Of a DNA stretch of 64,000 nucleotides, positions 22,755 to 32,350 are shown one piece after another. Made by a program: the position numbers and the translations under genes. The stretch covers positions 144,610,204 to 144,674,203 of the forward strand of contig NC_091126.1 in NCBI RefSeq assembly GCF_040183065.1. The letters are read 5' to 3'. Within the stretch, counting starts at the first letter, position 1; each line of letters starts with the position of its first letter. This DNA is from Periplaneta americana. Its lineage: Eukaryota; Arthropoda; Insecta; Blattodea; Blattidae. Below the pieces are notes generated by a model. That model did not search any database. It worked only from the letters and a program-made list of their open reading frames with translations, and had not been told where the DNA came from.

Positions 22755-23345
22755 TATACATTATTATCAATAGAGCAAGTGGACAGCTTCAAATACTTGG
22801 GGTGTACTATAAGCAGTAACATGAGCTGCTGCCAAGAAGTCAAAAGGGGAATAGCAATGGTGAAGGAAGCTTTTAATAGAAAATGGAGCATCTTCTGCGT
22901 ACCTCTGGAGAAAGAACCAAGGAAGAGAATGGTGAAGTGCTTTGTGTGGAGTGTAGCATTGTATGGGGCAGAAACATGGACATTACGACGAAGTGAAGAG
23001 AAGCGAATAGAAACATTTGAAAGGTGGATATGGAGAAAGATGGAGCATGTGAAATGGACAGACAGAGTAAGAAACGAAGCTGTGTTGGAAAGAGTGTAAG
23101 AAGAAAGAATGATGCTGAAACTGATCAGAAAGAGGAAAAGGAATTGGCTGGGTCACTGGTTGAGAAGAAACTGCCTACTGAAGGATGCACTGGAAAGAAT
23201 GGTGAACAGGAGAAGAGTTCGGGACAGAAGAAGATAGATATCAGATGATAGATGACATTAAGATATATGGATCATATGAGGAGACAAAGAGGAAGGCAGA
23301 AAATAGGAAAGAGAATGCTGGATTTTCAGTGAAAGACCTGCCCTT
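22755..23345 (+). pseudogene. LINE 3' end, RTE-like endonuclease/reverse-transcriptase family
   Basis: The reading begins QVDSFKYLGCTISSNMSC, continues with WSVALYGAETWTLRR and KWTDRVRNEAVLERV, and then a frame change leads to KRNWLGHWLRR. These are the conserved C-terminal motifs of RTE-like non-LTR elements common in insects. It is 5'-truncated. A stop after VLERV ends the frame prematurely. The element runs directly into a (TAA)n tract at 23361, probably its own simple-repeat tail. Confidence 0.85.
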
Positions 23346-23360
23346 GGACAGAACACTATG

Positions 23361-23405
<45 letters not shown>
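23361..23405 (+). repeat. (TAA)n microsatellite, left half of a split tract
   Basis: About fifteen TAA units that follow the LINE 3' end. The tract resumes at 24590 on the other side of a TA-flanked transposon. Confidence 0.9.
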
Positions 23406-23407
<2 letters not shown>

Positions 23408-23426
23408 AGTAATAATGATATTAATA

Positions 23427-24589
23427 CAGTGAAACCTATTCAAGACGGAAGTGACACGGTCCTCATTTTTTTTCCGTTGTGGACAGGTTTCCGTGTTATT
23501 CAGGTGTGAAGTTAAAATGAAATATTTTATCATTTGTATAAATGAAAAACAAAATGGAATGCCGGAAATTGTAGGAATTACAAAATATTCTTTTTAACAC
23601 TACTGACATTAAATCAGCTTCATGTCGCTTATTTAATTGGTGAATGATCTTGATGAAAATCTCATTTCCTGTATAAATTGTATCGTAACTCACTCATTAA
23701 GCACTATGAAGTGTATTAATTACACTAAATTTAATATCTAACACTATAATACTGTACTATATATCACAGCACATTATTTAATTGGACTAGGAGCCATTCA
23801 TTAGAAGCTTTGAATTCTGGATTATCTAATTTCTTTGCCAGTTCAAGGGTTTGCTTTGCGGAATAGGTCCAGAAATTGGCATGATCTTTGAAAGGGCAAG
23901 AAGAATCCATTCCCACAACAGTTCATTTATTTCTATGTGACCAGTTGTTTCCTGTTTCCTTTTATGTCACCATCATTGACCGCAAGCCACTCACTCATGA
24001 TACGGCCTTTATTTTTGAAAGTGTTAAGTTACACCTGAGTTTTCCATTCCTAAATTTCAACATTATTTTCCATGCACTTCGTTTCTCATTTTCCTCGATA
24101 ACTTTTACTTCATCAGTTAATGCTAGTGCAACATTTTTACGCAATTTTTTTTTTATCACGAAATCACTAATACACTTAAGTTCTGCCCAGCTACGACAGT
24201 ATACAGGAGTGAAGCACTGAACATCTTTGAAGGGACTCGTCAGCCTAGTCAACAGGGTAATAAAATTTATGACCACCAGGCCAACACACCCTCATACCCT
24301 CGAAAATTTTGCAAAGAAAACTTGTTTTTATCTTAGTGACCTATGTATTTCGTACATTCCTTGAAAGCACATACTGTTTCAAAATATAGTTTACATTAAA
24401 GTAGCGTGTCCAAAATATTATTTCCGTTTTGAACAGTAGCAGATAGTTTCCGTTTCCATGTTGGACAGTTTCCGTTTTATTCAGAAAAAATTACACATAA
24501 TACATATGAATTTCGCCGGGACCAATAAATTGTTCCAAAATAGATAGGATTCCGGATTATTCAGGTTCCGATTTGAACAGGTTTCACTG
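23427..24589 (-). mobile_element. fourth pogo/Tigger-like element, inserted beside a TAA tract
   Basis: The left end reads CAGTGAAACCTATTCAAGAC and the complement of the right end reads CAGTGAAACCTGTTCAAATC. TA flanks are at 23425-23426 and 24590-24591. The minus strand at ~24150-23998 reads a pogo-type helix-turn-helix (LALTDEVKVIEENEKRSA, then KIMLKFRNGK). Further along (around 23860-23780) an AKQTLELAKKLDNPEFKAS segment resembles the second CENP-B-like domain. Catalytic motifs are missing. Confidence 0.8.
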
Positions 24590-24591
24590 TA

Positions 24592-24617
24592 TAATAATAA
24601 TAATAATAATAATAATT
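24592..24617 (+). repeat. (TAA)n microsatellite, right half of a split tract
   Basis: Continuation of the tract ending at 23405, separated from it by the pogo/Tigger-like insertion. Confidence 0.85.
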
Positions 24618-24689
24618 AATATCATGAATAAATATTTCCTATCAGAGGCACTTACACTAGTTGCATCTGGCCTTACCAAGGATTTTGAT

Positions 24690-25185
24690 CACTGGCCGCT
24701 ACTGAATAAGGGTCGAAAGTTGCTGTAGAAGAGGTGGCTGGTGAAGAGGTACGGGCAGACAGGATCACTTGAGCAAGGTGTAAATGGTATGTGACAGGAA
24801 GGGGCAGCAGATACATCTCATTTTCGTGCATTTCCTTACTGATGACAAATAAAAGCAAGTTTTCGTAAGGCCGAATCAGTGAGAAGTTAGGTTAGGTTAG
24901 TTTAGACTTTTCGTATGCCTTGAAAGAAAGGGAACATTCTTAGACAAATGTGAGTATATGCAAGGCATACTAAAAACCTAAACTAACCTAACCTGTCACT
25001 GATTTAACCTTATGAAAACTCGCTTTTTGTCTGTGAATTATAAGGGAAAGTATAGAAATGAGATGCATGTGCTTCCCCTCCCCATCACATACCCCTTGCA
25101 CCTCGACAGAGTGATCCTGTCCGGCAGTACTTTTCCACCAACTCCCACTTTCACAGCAACTTTCCACTCTTACTTCGGTGAGACA
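24690..25185. repeat. ~490-bp foldback with TTAGG-rich inner arms
   Basis: The left arm (24690-24930) and right arm (24958-25185) are complementary. The inner part matches closely (ttaggttaggttagtttaga with aggcatac...). The outer ~190 bp match less well, by eye roughly three in four positions (gacaggatcactt, gtatgtgac, cagatacatctcattt). The short TTAGG runs flank the loop, as in the palindrome at 16318. The open frames it contains (24673-24858, 25012-25278) are mirror images of each other and not genes. Confidence 0.8.
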
Positions 25186-26140
25186 CTGGTGTCAGCACTC
25201 AATTTTTCGTTTCTTTATGGTACACATGACTCAACTAGAGGCCAACTACATAAATACATTTGTACCTTAACATGGTAACGCAACTGTAAAGAAATACTGT
25301 CTTAGACATCATTTAATTTATGAAATGTTTCTTGCATTGTTTTCACTGCCACCAATGATGACTTTTTTTTATAAGTATAAGGAAGCTTTCATATGTAAAT
25401 TTTACATTTAAAATTATACTTAATGTTTAAAACATATAATTATAATCTCCATTTTTCACTGCCATGTGCAGACTAGTCAGGCATGACAAGCCAAAACCTT
25501 ACTGCACTCTTATCTCATTAACATTTTCTTCTTCTAATTTTTGGCTAGAAACCTTTATTTTAGAATAAATATTACTAAATACTCTTGATTAAATATACTG
25601 GAGTATCCCTTTCCTCCAAATTTCCTGAAAGCAAAATAAACTAAATAAATAAAATCATACAGCACACACTTCGGACCAAACCTCAAAATAAAAAAGTAGG
25701 TAAGTATGAAACCTTACCCACAATAGAAAACCAATTAGTACAGATCTTTTATTATCTCTCTGACTCTGTCCAATGTCACTGTTCATGGTGAGGGAGAAGA
25801 GAGTTAGCAGAAGGTGGTAATGCTTTTTAATGTTCTGATGTTCTCTCACTGGCAGAGATATAACACAAGATCTGTACAGGCTGTATTATGATATGCAAAT
25901 ACAAATCGACAAACTATTCCAGCAAATATACTGAGCTATGTCATGTGCGAACTATAAAAAATACAGCCTTAATCTTTGATATTACTAAGCACGAGATTCA
26001 TAGATTCAAACATATTACATTTCTATACTTTTACAGTATATCAAAATACTAATGTTATATTACGTTTCAAGTTCCAGTGAACAAACTTTCAGAATTTGAT
26101 AGGACTTAAGAAAGGATTTGTCCTACACTGTAGCATCATA
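25186..26140. other. intron 1 stretch without recognised features
   Basis: AT-rich, no repeat ends or domains recognised. Confidence 0.4.
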
Positions 26141-26148
26141 GTCTAAGG

Positions 26149-26330
26149 CAGGGGTCGTCAGCACAGAGCAGACTGGGGCTAGCCTCTCTTACCCGCAGAA
26201 AACGCAGTGCACCATGGTGCTATCGTAGCTACTAGCAGGTATGCTCTCTGTCTCTCCCTGCTGCACGACGGTGAACACGGGGTGGCACCGCGTACCCATT
26301 GCACATTTCAGCAAGTGCTGACGATCACTG
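26149..26330. mobile_element. 182-bp hAT-type MITE with 8-bp target duplication
   Basis: The element begins CAGGGGTCGTCAGCAC and ends with the near complement GTGCTGACGATCACTG. The 8-bp direct repeat gtctaagg flanks it at 26141-26148 and 26331-26338. CAG-like termini plus an 8-bp duplication are diagnostic of hAT insertion. A second copy of the same length lies inverted at 60863-61044. It has no coding capacity. Confidence 0.9.
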
Positions 26331-26339
26331 GTCTAAGGC

Positions 26340-26617
26340 ATGATGCCTAGGATTCACCTTACGGAATGCACATTGGTTCCAGTCCTCATGAGGAAGGAAT
26401 TTTCTCATAAAATTTCGGTCAGTGTATGGGATCCATTCCCACTCAGCACTGTATTGAATTTGGTGAGTTACAATAGATAGCCAGGTATAATGGCTCGGGA
26501 GGATCATCATGCCAACCACACGATACCTCTGTTCAGGTTGGATGATCATTCACCTCTGCTGGGGCATGGTGTGAGGCCAGCAGACAGCCTTGGTCATTCA
26601 TGGATTGTCAAAGCATG

Positions 26618-26652
<35 letters not shown>
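26340..26652 (+). mobile_element. SINE-like element with (ATT)n tail
   Basis: Contains a box B-like GGTTCCAGTCC near 26372, a central body with cacacgatacctctgttcag, and ends in about eleven ATT units at 26619-26652. This layout (degenerate RNA polymerase III promoter, conserved body, triplet tail) fits an older SINE family. Box A is not convincing and no target duplication was identified. Confidence 0.6.
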
Positions 26653-26653
<1 letters not shown>

Positions 26654-27991
26654 GGAGGGGTTCACAGTGTATGGAACTTTCTTTGTGAACTTTTCACTCC
26701 ATCTTTTAACATTTATTTTTGTTTGCATTTTCTTTATCAAAGAAAAAAAGCCGTGAAATACTAATGGTTTAAATTATGTAAAATAGCGTACTCTAATAGT
26801 TTTCAAGGTGTGATGTTAAGAGTTCGAATGAACATCAAAATATTCTCATTGTGTTATATGATACAGTAATTCAAACAAACTATTTTTAAGTTCCTAAACC
26901 CTAAAGAAAATTTAATGAATCTCTTAGATCCCAAAAATCTGGGGCTTACATATTACTCACCCATTATATTACAACATCAACAAAACAAAAATTAAAAGGA
27001 CATCAAAGTACAATTCCCTCTAAATTGAATACAAAGTCAAAAATATAAGTTTGAGCTATTAAAAAAAAAGTCATCTCTACAGTATATATAGCCACTGGAC
27101 TTATTAAGAAGAACTTTAAGTGATACTCAAACTGGATTTTGATTACAATGAAATGATTCTCAAAGCACAGAAATCAGTTATACTGGAAAACTTACAGAGA
27201 TGTTCACAATGTATGGAACAAATTAAATAGTATGCATTGAGGTATAACAGAGAGTTCAAATCCTGAATGTTCCATGAAGAAATATTCAGATATTAATGCA
27301 TTTTTGGGAAACTACAATAGCATGAACTCCTAGCTGTCGACAGACTGCAGAAAGTAACACATGAACAATGGAAACCTAGATAGTTGGTATTTTTCTTTAC
27401 TGGGTTGCCTGAGTCACCAGCTAGCCAGGAAAGAAGGTAGATTTGAGATTTTTTAAATTACTTCAATTACTGTCAAGTTACTAGCAATTACATGGGGTGC
27501 CTACATTGATGATGGCTAAAGAATAACACAAATTTCTCTACAATAGCAATGCACAAGCTGATTAATGTGCAGCTGATTTTTATTGTATGCACTAATTAAT
27601 GTTGCTCTGCAAAATGTTTCATAAATAGTTTACTGCTGAAAAAATAAATAAAATTATTGATCATCAAGATGAAATAATTAAAATCAACAAAAAATTACAT
27701 GTAAATAAAATAATTTGAAAACTAATGAAGCAAGAATAAAAATTATTTAATAAACGTAAAACATGACATGTTAATGTAAAATAGTACCTTTATGTTTTGG
27801 GAATAAAACCCATTAACTGATCCAAACTTATTATTCAGTTAGGGGTTTACAGCCCATACTGGTTCCAGACTGAGTTTGTACCAGTAAAACACAAAGGTGG
27901 TCTACATGTCTGTATGTAATTTTCCATTCTCTACATTGCTCCATTAAATCAGCTGACATTAAAACAGCATATTTAACCATTAAATATGTAC
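26653..27991. other. intron 1 stretch next to exon 1, no recognised features
   Basis: AT-rich intronic DNA reaching to the exon 1 donor at 27991. No repeat family recognised. Confidence 0.45.
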
Positions 27992-28222
27992 CATGTTGCC
28001 AGATGTTTCTGTATCCTCGTTACTTTCAAGCTTGACGCTAACAAAACATTCTGGTAGCATCTGAGTCAGACGATCCAAATTCGAGTCTTCATCTTCCCCC
28101 CCGTGGGCTCCTCCATTGCTCACTGAGATGGCAGTGGTTGTGGTGGTAGTGGTGGTGGTCGAGGTGATGGTGACAGCAGCACCAGTTCCTGATGGTGTCT
28201 GTGAGCCATTGCAAGCTTCCAT
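27992..28222 (-). CDS. zinc-finger protein, first coding exon
   Basis: Encodes residues 1-77. It opens MEACNGSQTPSGTG, followed by a run of nine Thr at residues 22-30, an acidic patch (GGEDEDSNLD), and then MLPECFVSVKLESNED. The start ATG at 28222 is the first in this frame. An acceptor (tttattgtgcag) at 28257 suggests the exon begins at 28256 and is preceded by a non-coding exon outside the recognisable region. The donor ATG|gtacat at 27991 is modest but gives phase 0. That matches exon 2 and joins TSGNM to ETAVPV. The frame runs only three codons past the donor before a stop. The link to the distant zinc-finger exon is inferred from strand and phase. Confidence 0.65.
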
Positions 28223-28256
28223 GTTCTTGCATCATTGCATTGCCTCTGGACACACC
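28223..28256 (-). other. presumed 5' UTR part of the first coding exon
   Basis: Short segment between the putative acceptor (gtgcag ending at 28257) and the ATG at 28222. Upstream non-coding exons and the promoter cannot be located from sequence. Confidence 0.45.
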
Positions 28257-28572
28257 CTGCACAATAAACACTCAAATGAATATAGTGTTCCTGACCTGTT
28301 ACATCTTCCTGAATTTTTTTAAGCGAGAAACAAAATTCAACACGTGTTTTTCTTCAGAGACGTTTCAATAAGTTTACTAATATCTATCAAAATGATAACT
28401 ATTCACTATGGCAACTTTTCTCCTCTCATTGAAAAGCTGATCAAATTTACAAATATTTCATATTTTAGAGAAAAAACACATCAATACAAAGTCAGTCACA
28501 AACTCGTTCCTACAAGTTATAATAGAAGTACAAGGAAGCAAGAGATTACCTCTAGGCCTGAGAAAACTGAAA

Positions 28573-28578
<6 letters not shown>

Positions 28579-28614
<36 letters not shown>
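28579..28614. repeat. (AT)n microsatellite
   Basis: About seventeen AT units after an A-tract (28571-28580), directly abutting the tRNA-like palindrome at 28612. Confidence 0.95.
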
Positions 28615-28617
<3 letters not shown>

Positions 28618-28699
28618 CACCATTTAATTCGAAAAAAATTCGTTCCGGCACCGGGAATCGAACCCGGGACCTCTCAGCTCGAATTAAATGGTGATAATA
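28612..28699. repeat. 88-bp palindrome-flanked tRNA remnant
   Basis: A perfect 21-bp inverted repeat (28612-28632 and 28679-28699, with core cgaattaaatggtgataata) encloses a T-arm-like segment. On the minus strand that segment reads CCCGGGTTCGATTCCCGG with box B GGTTCGATTCC. There is no box A or anticodon arm. It looks like a remnant of a tRNA-derived SINE whose ends became mirrored. Confidence 0.8.
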
Positions 28700-30229
28700 C
28701 ACATTGGCTACTTCATAGTAGTCGTGTAATATTCAATGAGGTGGGCAAGACCTCATATGTGATGTGTATATACAGTATATAGATATAATGGAGAGGGGTC
28801 ATTCCATGCAAAAAAGGTATGTTTTTGAACCATGATGTTTCAAAAGTTAAAAATATTGTAGTAGGTTATTTCGTATGTTCTAAATATGAATTTCAAGCAA
28901 TACTATATTTGTATCTTTTATAGCTTGGCAGCAATCAGAATTTAAAATATTGGTTTAACAAAGAACACGGTTTCATTCATTGAAGTTTTCTTACTATGCA
29001 AAGGAAGATGGAAAAGTGATTTCAATGCAATTCGAAAAAGAAGAGCCTTGTTAATAAATGCCCTTAAAATGAAAAAATATATAATTTTTTAAATAGTTAC
29101 CCACCATAAAATAATTTTAAAAAATATAGGACACGAAATGCAATTCACTTTTACAGAAGAAAAAAACATGTGTTTAATTCTTTAGGGTATATTGATTCCA
29201 CTGTGAAAATTTCAGAATGTTGACTTAAATATCATGTCAACTTTTAATAAAAATAACTCACAGGAACAAAGGAGCTCAGCAGGTAGGCTCCCCGTCGTAC
29301 AGAATGTTGCGCAATCAAGGTCAGGGAGACGGAAATTTGAGATTACCCATCGTTGTGAAGTCTCACAAATACAAGTACCATGCCTACTTTGGTGTCAAAA
29401 TTGGTTATCAGGACTAACTTTTCGCACCTCATGTGTGCTGCACTTCGTTCAACTCATCTGGGAAGCAAGACTAACAACGTGTTCACACATTTTATCAGAA
29501 GCTCTCGGCAGGGGTGCCAATAATTATTTACAGATTATAATCTGTAATGTCGAAACGAAAAAGTGTGATAGTTTTTGGCAGTATTGCAATGTTATAGAAA
29601 ACTTTTTTTCCCCTGCACAGGATGTCAGAAATGTCGTAAAAAAAGAAAAGATACACATCTGAGATTTTAGAAGCTGCTATTAACGATGTCAAAAGTGGAC
29701 TTCAAAAAATGCAGCAGCGAAGAAACATAACGTTCCTTGAGCAACAATTCAGTTTCATCTAATGCAAGATTTTGTTAAAAGTCGCCCTGGCCCCAACACA
29801 ATTTTGACAGATGAAGAGGAAATCACTCTCAAAAAATGGATCATTGATAGTTATGAAAAAGGATTCCCTCATCGTAGGCAGATGTGATTGCAAGTGTGAA
29901 GGAATTCCTCCAACAGAACAACCTGCGAAGTCTAATCATAGACAATACACCAGGTATAGGTTGGTATAAGGCTTTTCTGAAAAGACATCCAGGTATTGCA
30001 ACTCGGACTAGTGAAGCTGTCATTTCAGCATGCAGCTGCATCAGCGAAAAAGATATTCGAAACTGGATTGACAAAATATTTGACTGTCTAATGCAAGAAC
30101 AGAACATTCATGTTCTTAATCAACCTGACTGGATATTCAATGCTGATGAGACAAGTTTATTAATCACGTTGTATTCCAACACAACGAGAATTCTTCAACC
30201 AGCCAACATAGCAGCATTTAGACCCATAA

Positions 30230-30375
30230 AAGAATGATACACATGATGTGTTGAGAAGAAGAGGGAAGGAAATCCGGGAAATAAGAAGATTGGCATTGGA
30301 CCGGGAGAGATATAAGAAATGGGTGGAGGACCCGACGCTGCAAGGCACAAGAAGAAGAAGAAGAAAGAAGGATAC
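30230..30375 (+). other. intrusive segment inside the pogo-like gene
   Basis: Between the IAAFRPIKE and C-terminal motifs the collinear transposase reading is broken. A purine-rich stretch readable as KEIREIRRLALDRERYKKW then ends in a (GAA)n-like run. It may be a LINE 3' fragment with a triplet tail or a local insertion. The origin is not recognised with confidence. Confidence 0.4.
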
Positions 30376-30820
30376 AGGAAAGGAGTACTTAATTGACGCA
30401 AAGACCACCTCATGAAGACCTGAACATTTCTGTCCTGTCTTAGAAGCCGTCCTAGAGAAGTACGTTAAAGCTAAAATGCTCCGAAATGGTTTCAGAGCAT
30501 GTGGACTATTTCCTTGGAATCCTGATTCCATTGATTACTCAAAAGTCTTGGCAGCAAAGAAATAAATGACACAACAGCTCAATCATGCAGTGAACTATTG
30601 TCAAAATTAGATTATGAATATTTCAAATTACTGGTGGGTGAAGAATTATTGGAAAAATTCAAAGACAAAGAGTAAGACTAAAATAGATCGCAGTAAAGAA
30701 TTTTATATTCTCTTCAGGATGTGGAACGAAGCGTTTCAAAAAGGTGTGCAACTCAAAGATAATGAAAAGACAAAGCACTGTGTTGATTTTATAATTGAAC
30801 CAATTAATTCAGACCATGAA

Positions 30821-31081
30821 ATGGTCCACACCTGTGGAGTAATGGTTAGCACGTCTGGCTGTGAAACTAGATGGCCCGGGTTCGATTCCCAGTCGGAGCA
30901 AGTTACCTGGTTGAGGTTTTTTCCGGGGTTTTCCCTCAACCCAATATGCGCAAATGCTGGGTAACTTTCGGTGTTGGACCCCAGACTCATTTCACCGCCA
31001 TTATCACCTTCATCTCATTCAGACGCTTAATAACCTAAGCTGTTGATAAAGCTTCGTAAAATAACCTACTAAAAAAATAAA
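30821..31081 (+). mobile_element. tRNA-derived SINE, third family, copy 1
   Basis: The head reads GAGTAATGGTTAGCACG (box A) and GGGTTCGATTCCC (box B). A body follows with ttttttccggggttttccct. The 3' part aacctaagctgttgataaag-cttcgtaaaataacctacta ends in an A-rich tail. The 8-bp duplication accatgaa flanks it (30813-30820, 31082-31089). It inserted into the pogo-like element. Copies 2 and 3 are at 44510 and 55088, both inverted. Confidence 0.9.
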
Positions 31082-31098
31082 ACCATGAATTGATAGAT

Positions 31099-31410
31099 TA
31101 GGCCTATATTTGATAATGAACAAACAGCTGGTACTCTACCCAAGGAAAAAGAGGAGACGACTCGTGAACAAGGAAATAGGCCTATATTTGATAATGAACT
31201 AACAGCTGGTACTCTACCCCAGGAAGAAAAGGAGACGAGTGAAGAACAAGGAAATAGACCTACATTTGACAATAAACAAACAGCTGGTACTCTAACCCAG
31301 GAAGAGGAGTAGACAACTAGTGAAGAACAAGGAAATAAGCCTAGATTCGATAATGAACAAACAACTGGTACTCTACCCAGGAAAAAGACGAGTGAAGAAC
31401 AAGGAAAACA
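31099..31410 (+). repeat. 78-81-bp tandem repeat, four units, codon-multiple
   Basis: Units begin at about 31101, 31179, 31257 and 31338, each starting ggcctatatttgata or a variant. The period is 78, 78 and 81 bp. On the plus strand each unit reads RPIFDNEQTAGTLP followed by an acidic KEKEETTREQGN-like stretch. Because the period is a multiple of three, expansion probably happened while the pogo-like gene was still coding. A stop in unit 3 shows later decay. Confidence 0.9.
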
Positions 31411-32350
31411 AATATCTCTAAAAACAATTGATTGATTCCAGAAAAATAGTGTTATCCAGGATCCTCAAGGGCAGCTAGATCATCACAATGTACAATCACA
31501 CCAATTTTAGGAACTGAAAAGAGAATCAACTCTAACTTATCGCAAAACAGGTGTTGTTTCGAGAATCTATAAGTACAGAAACACAAACAAAACAGTGAAG
31601 GGTCAGGAAATATGGAACTAAGTAATATTTTGTACCAGCCAGAATCCTCGAAAAGAAAGGGAAAACAACAAATATAACGCCAGTCATTTGTTTTAACAAG
31701 CAAAATTTGGAAAAAGTTTCAGGAAGATAAAGATAAAAAAAAACCTGCAGAACAAGAGATGAAACAAACGAAGATAATGAGAGAAGAAAAACTCGAAATA
31801 CAAAACAGGTGCCTAAGAAAAAGGAAGGGTGAATTACTAAAGTCTGTAAGGGTACTGATGTAAATGTCTTTCAAACAAGGCAGGTGTTATGTCTGTGTTC
31901 GTAATATAAAATGGAAGTCTGCAATGTTCACTGTGCAATAAGTTATTCCACGAGAAATGTGTACCTAAAATTCATCAATAACATATTCCCGACAATACAG
32001 ACTGCGATGATCTCCTTTGTCATCTGTGCTACAATGTTGATGAAAGTGATACTGAAACCTTGTTTCTAAATAAGTTACTTAAAGTGATAGTGAATAAATG
32101 GGACCTGTGTAGATTTCAATTTTGATATAAACTGTTGATAAAACAAGTATCAATACCTGCAAAATATTGTAACAATCCTGCCAAGAATTGTATTTTTCAG
32201 AACTTATTTTTTCACATGAAAAAATATTATTTCTTTTTAAAATGTAACTGGATATATGTGAATAGATGTAAAAAATATCCCTTTGTCCCGTAGAAATTTC
32301 ATTGTTACGATTAAACCTAAAATATCTACTACATTTTTAATTGACTAAAA

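Larger units (their letters stand above)
28790..32350 (+). pseudogene. degenerate pogo-like transposon with C-terminal Cys-rich finger
   Basis: Scattered but collinear pieces of a pogo/jerky-type transposase on the plus strand: PGPNTILTDEEEITLKKWII near 29790; then WYKAFLKRHPGIATRTSEAV and the catalytic-block motif WIFNADETS near 30130. LQPANIAAFRP and GFRACGLFPWNPDSIDYSK (30500-30545) follow. A tail contains Cys/His spacing CSLCNKLFHEKCV near 31935-31970 and then CHLCYNVDESD. Frameshifts, stops and two insertions interrupt it. Family knowledge: DDE cut-and-paste recombinase with HTH DNA binding. Outer ends are not certain; no matching inverted termini were found. Confidence 0.75.

Noticed and set aside
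24673..25278. Two moderately long ORFs on opposite strands
   Set aside because: They are mirror images across a foldback and therefore not independent genes.
31101..31410. CRISPR-like array
   Set aside because: Units are directly abutting, with no spacers, and encode a repeated peptide in a eukaryotic transposase.
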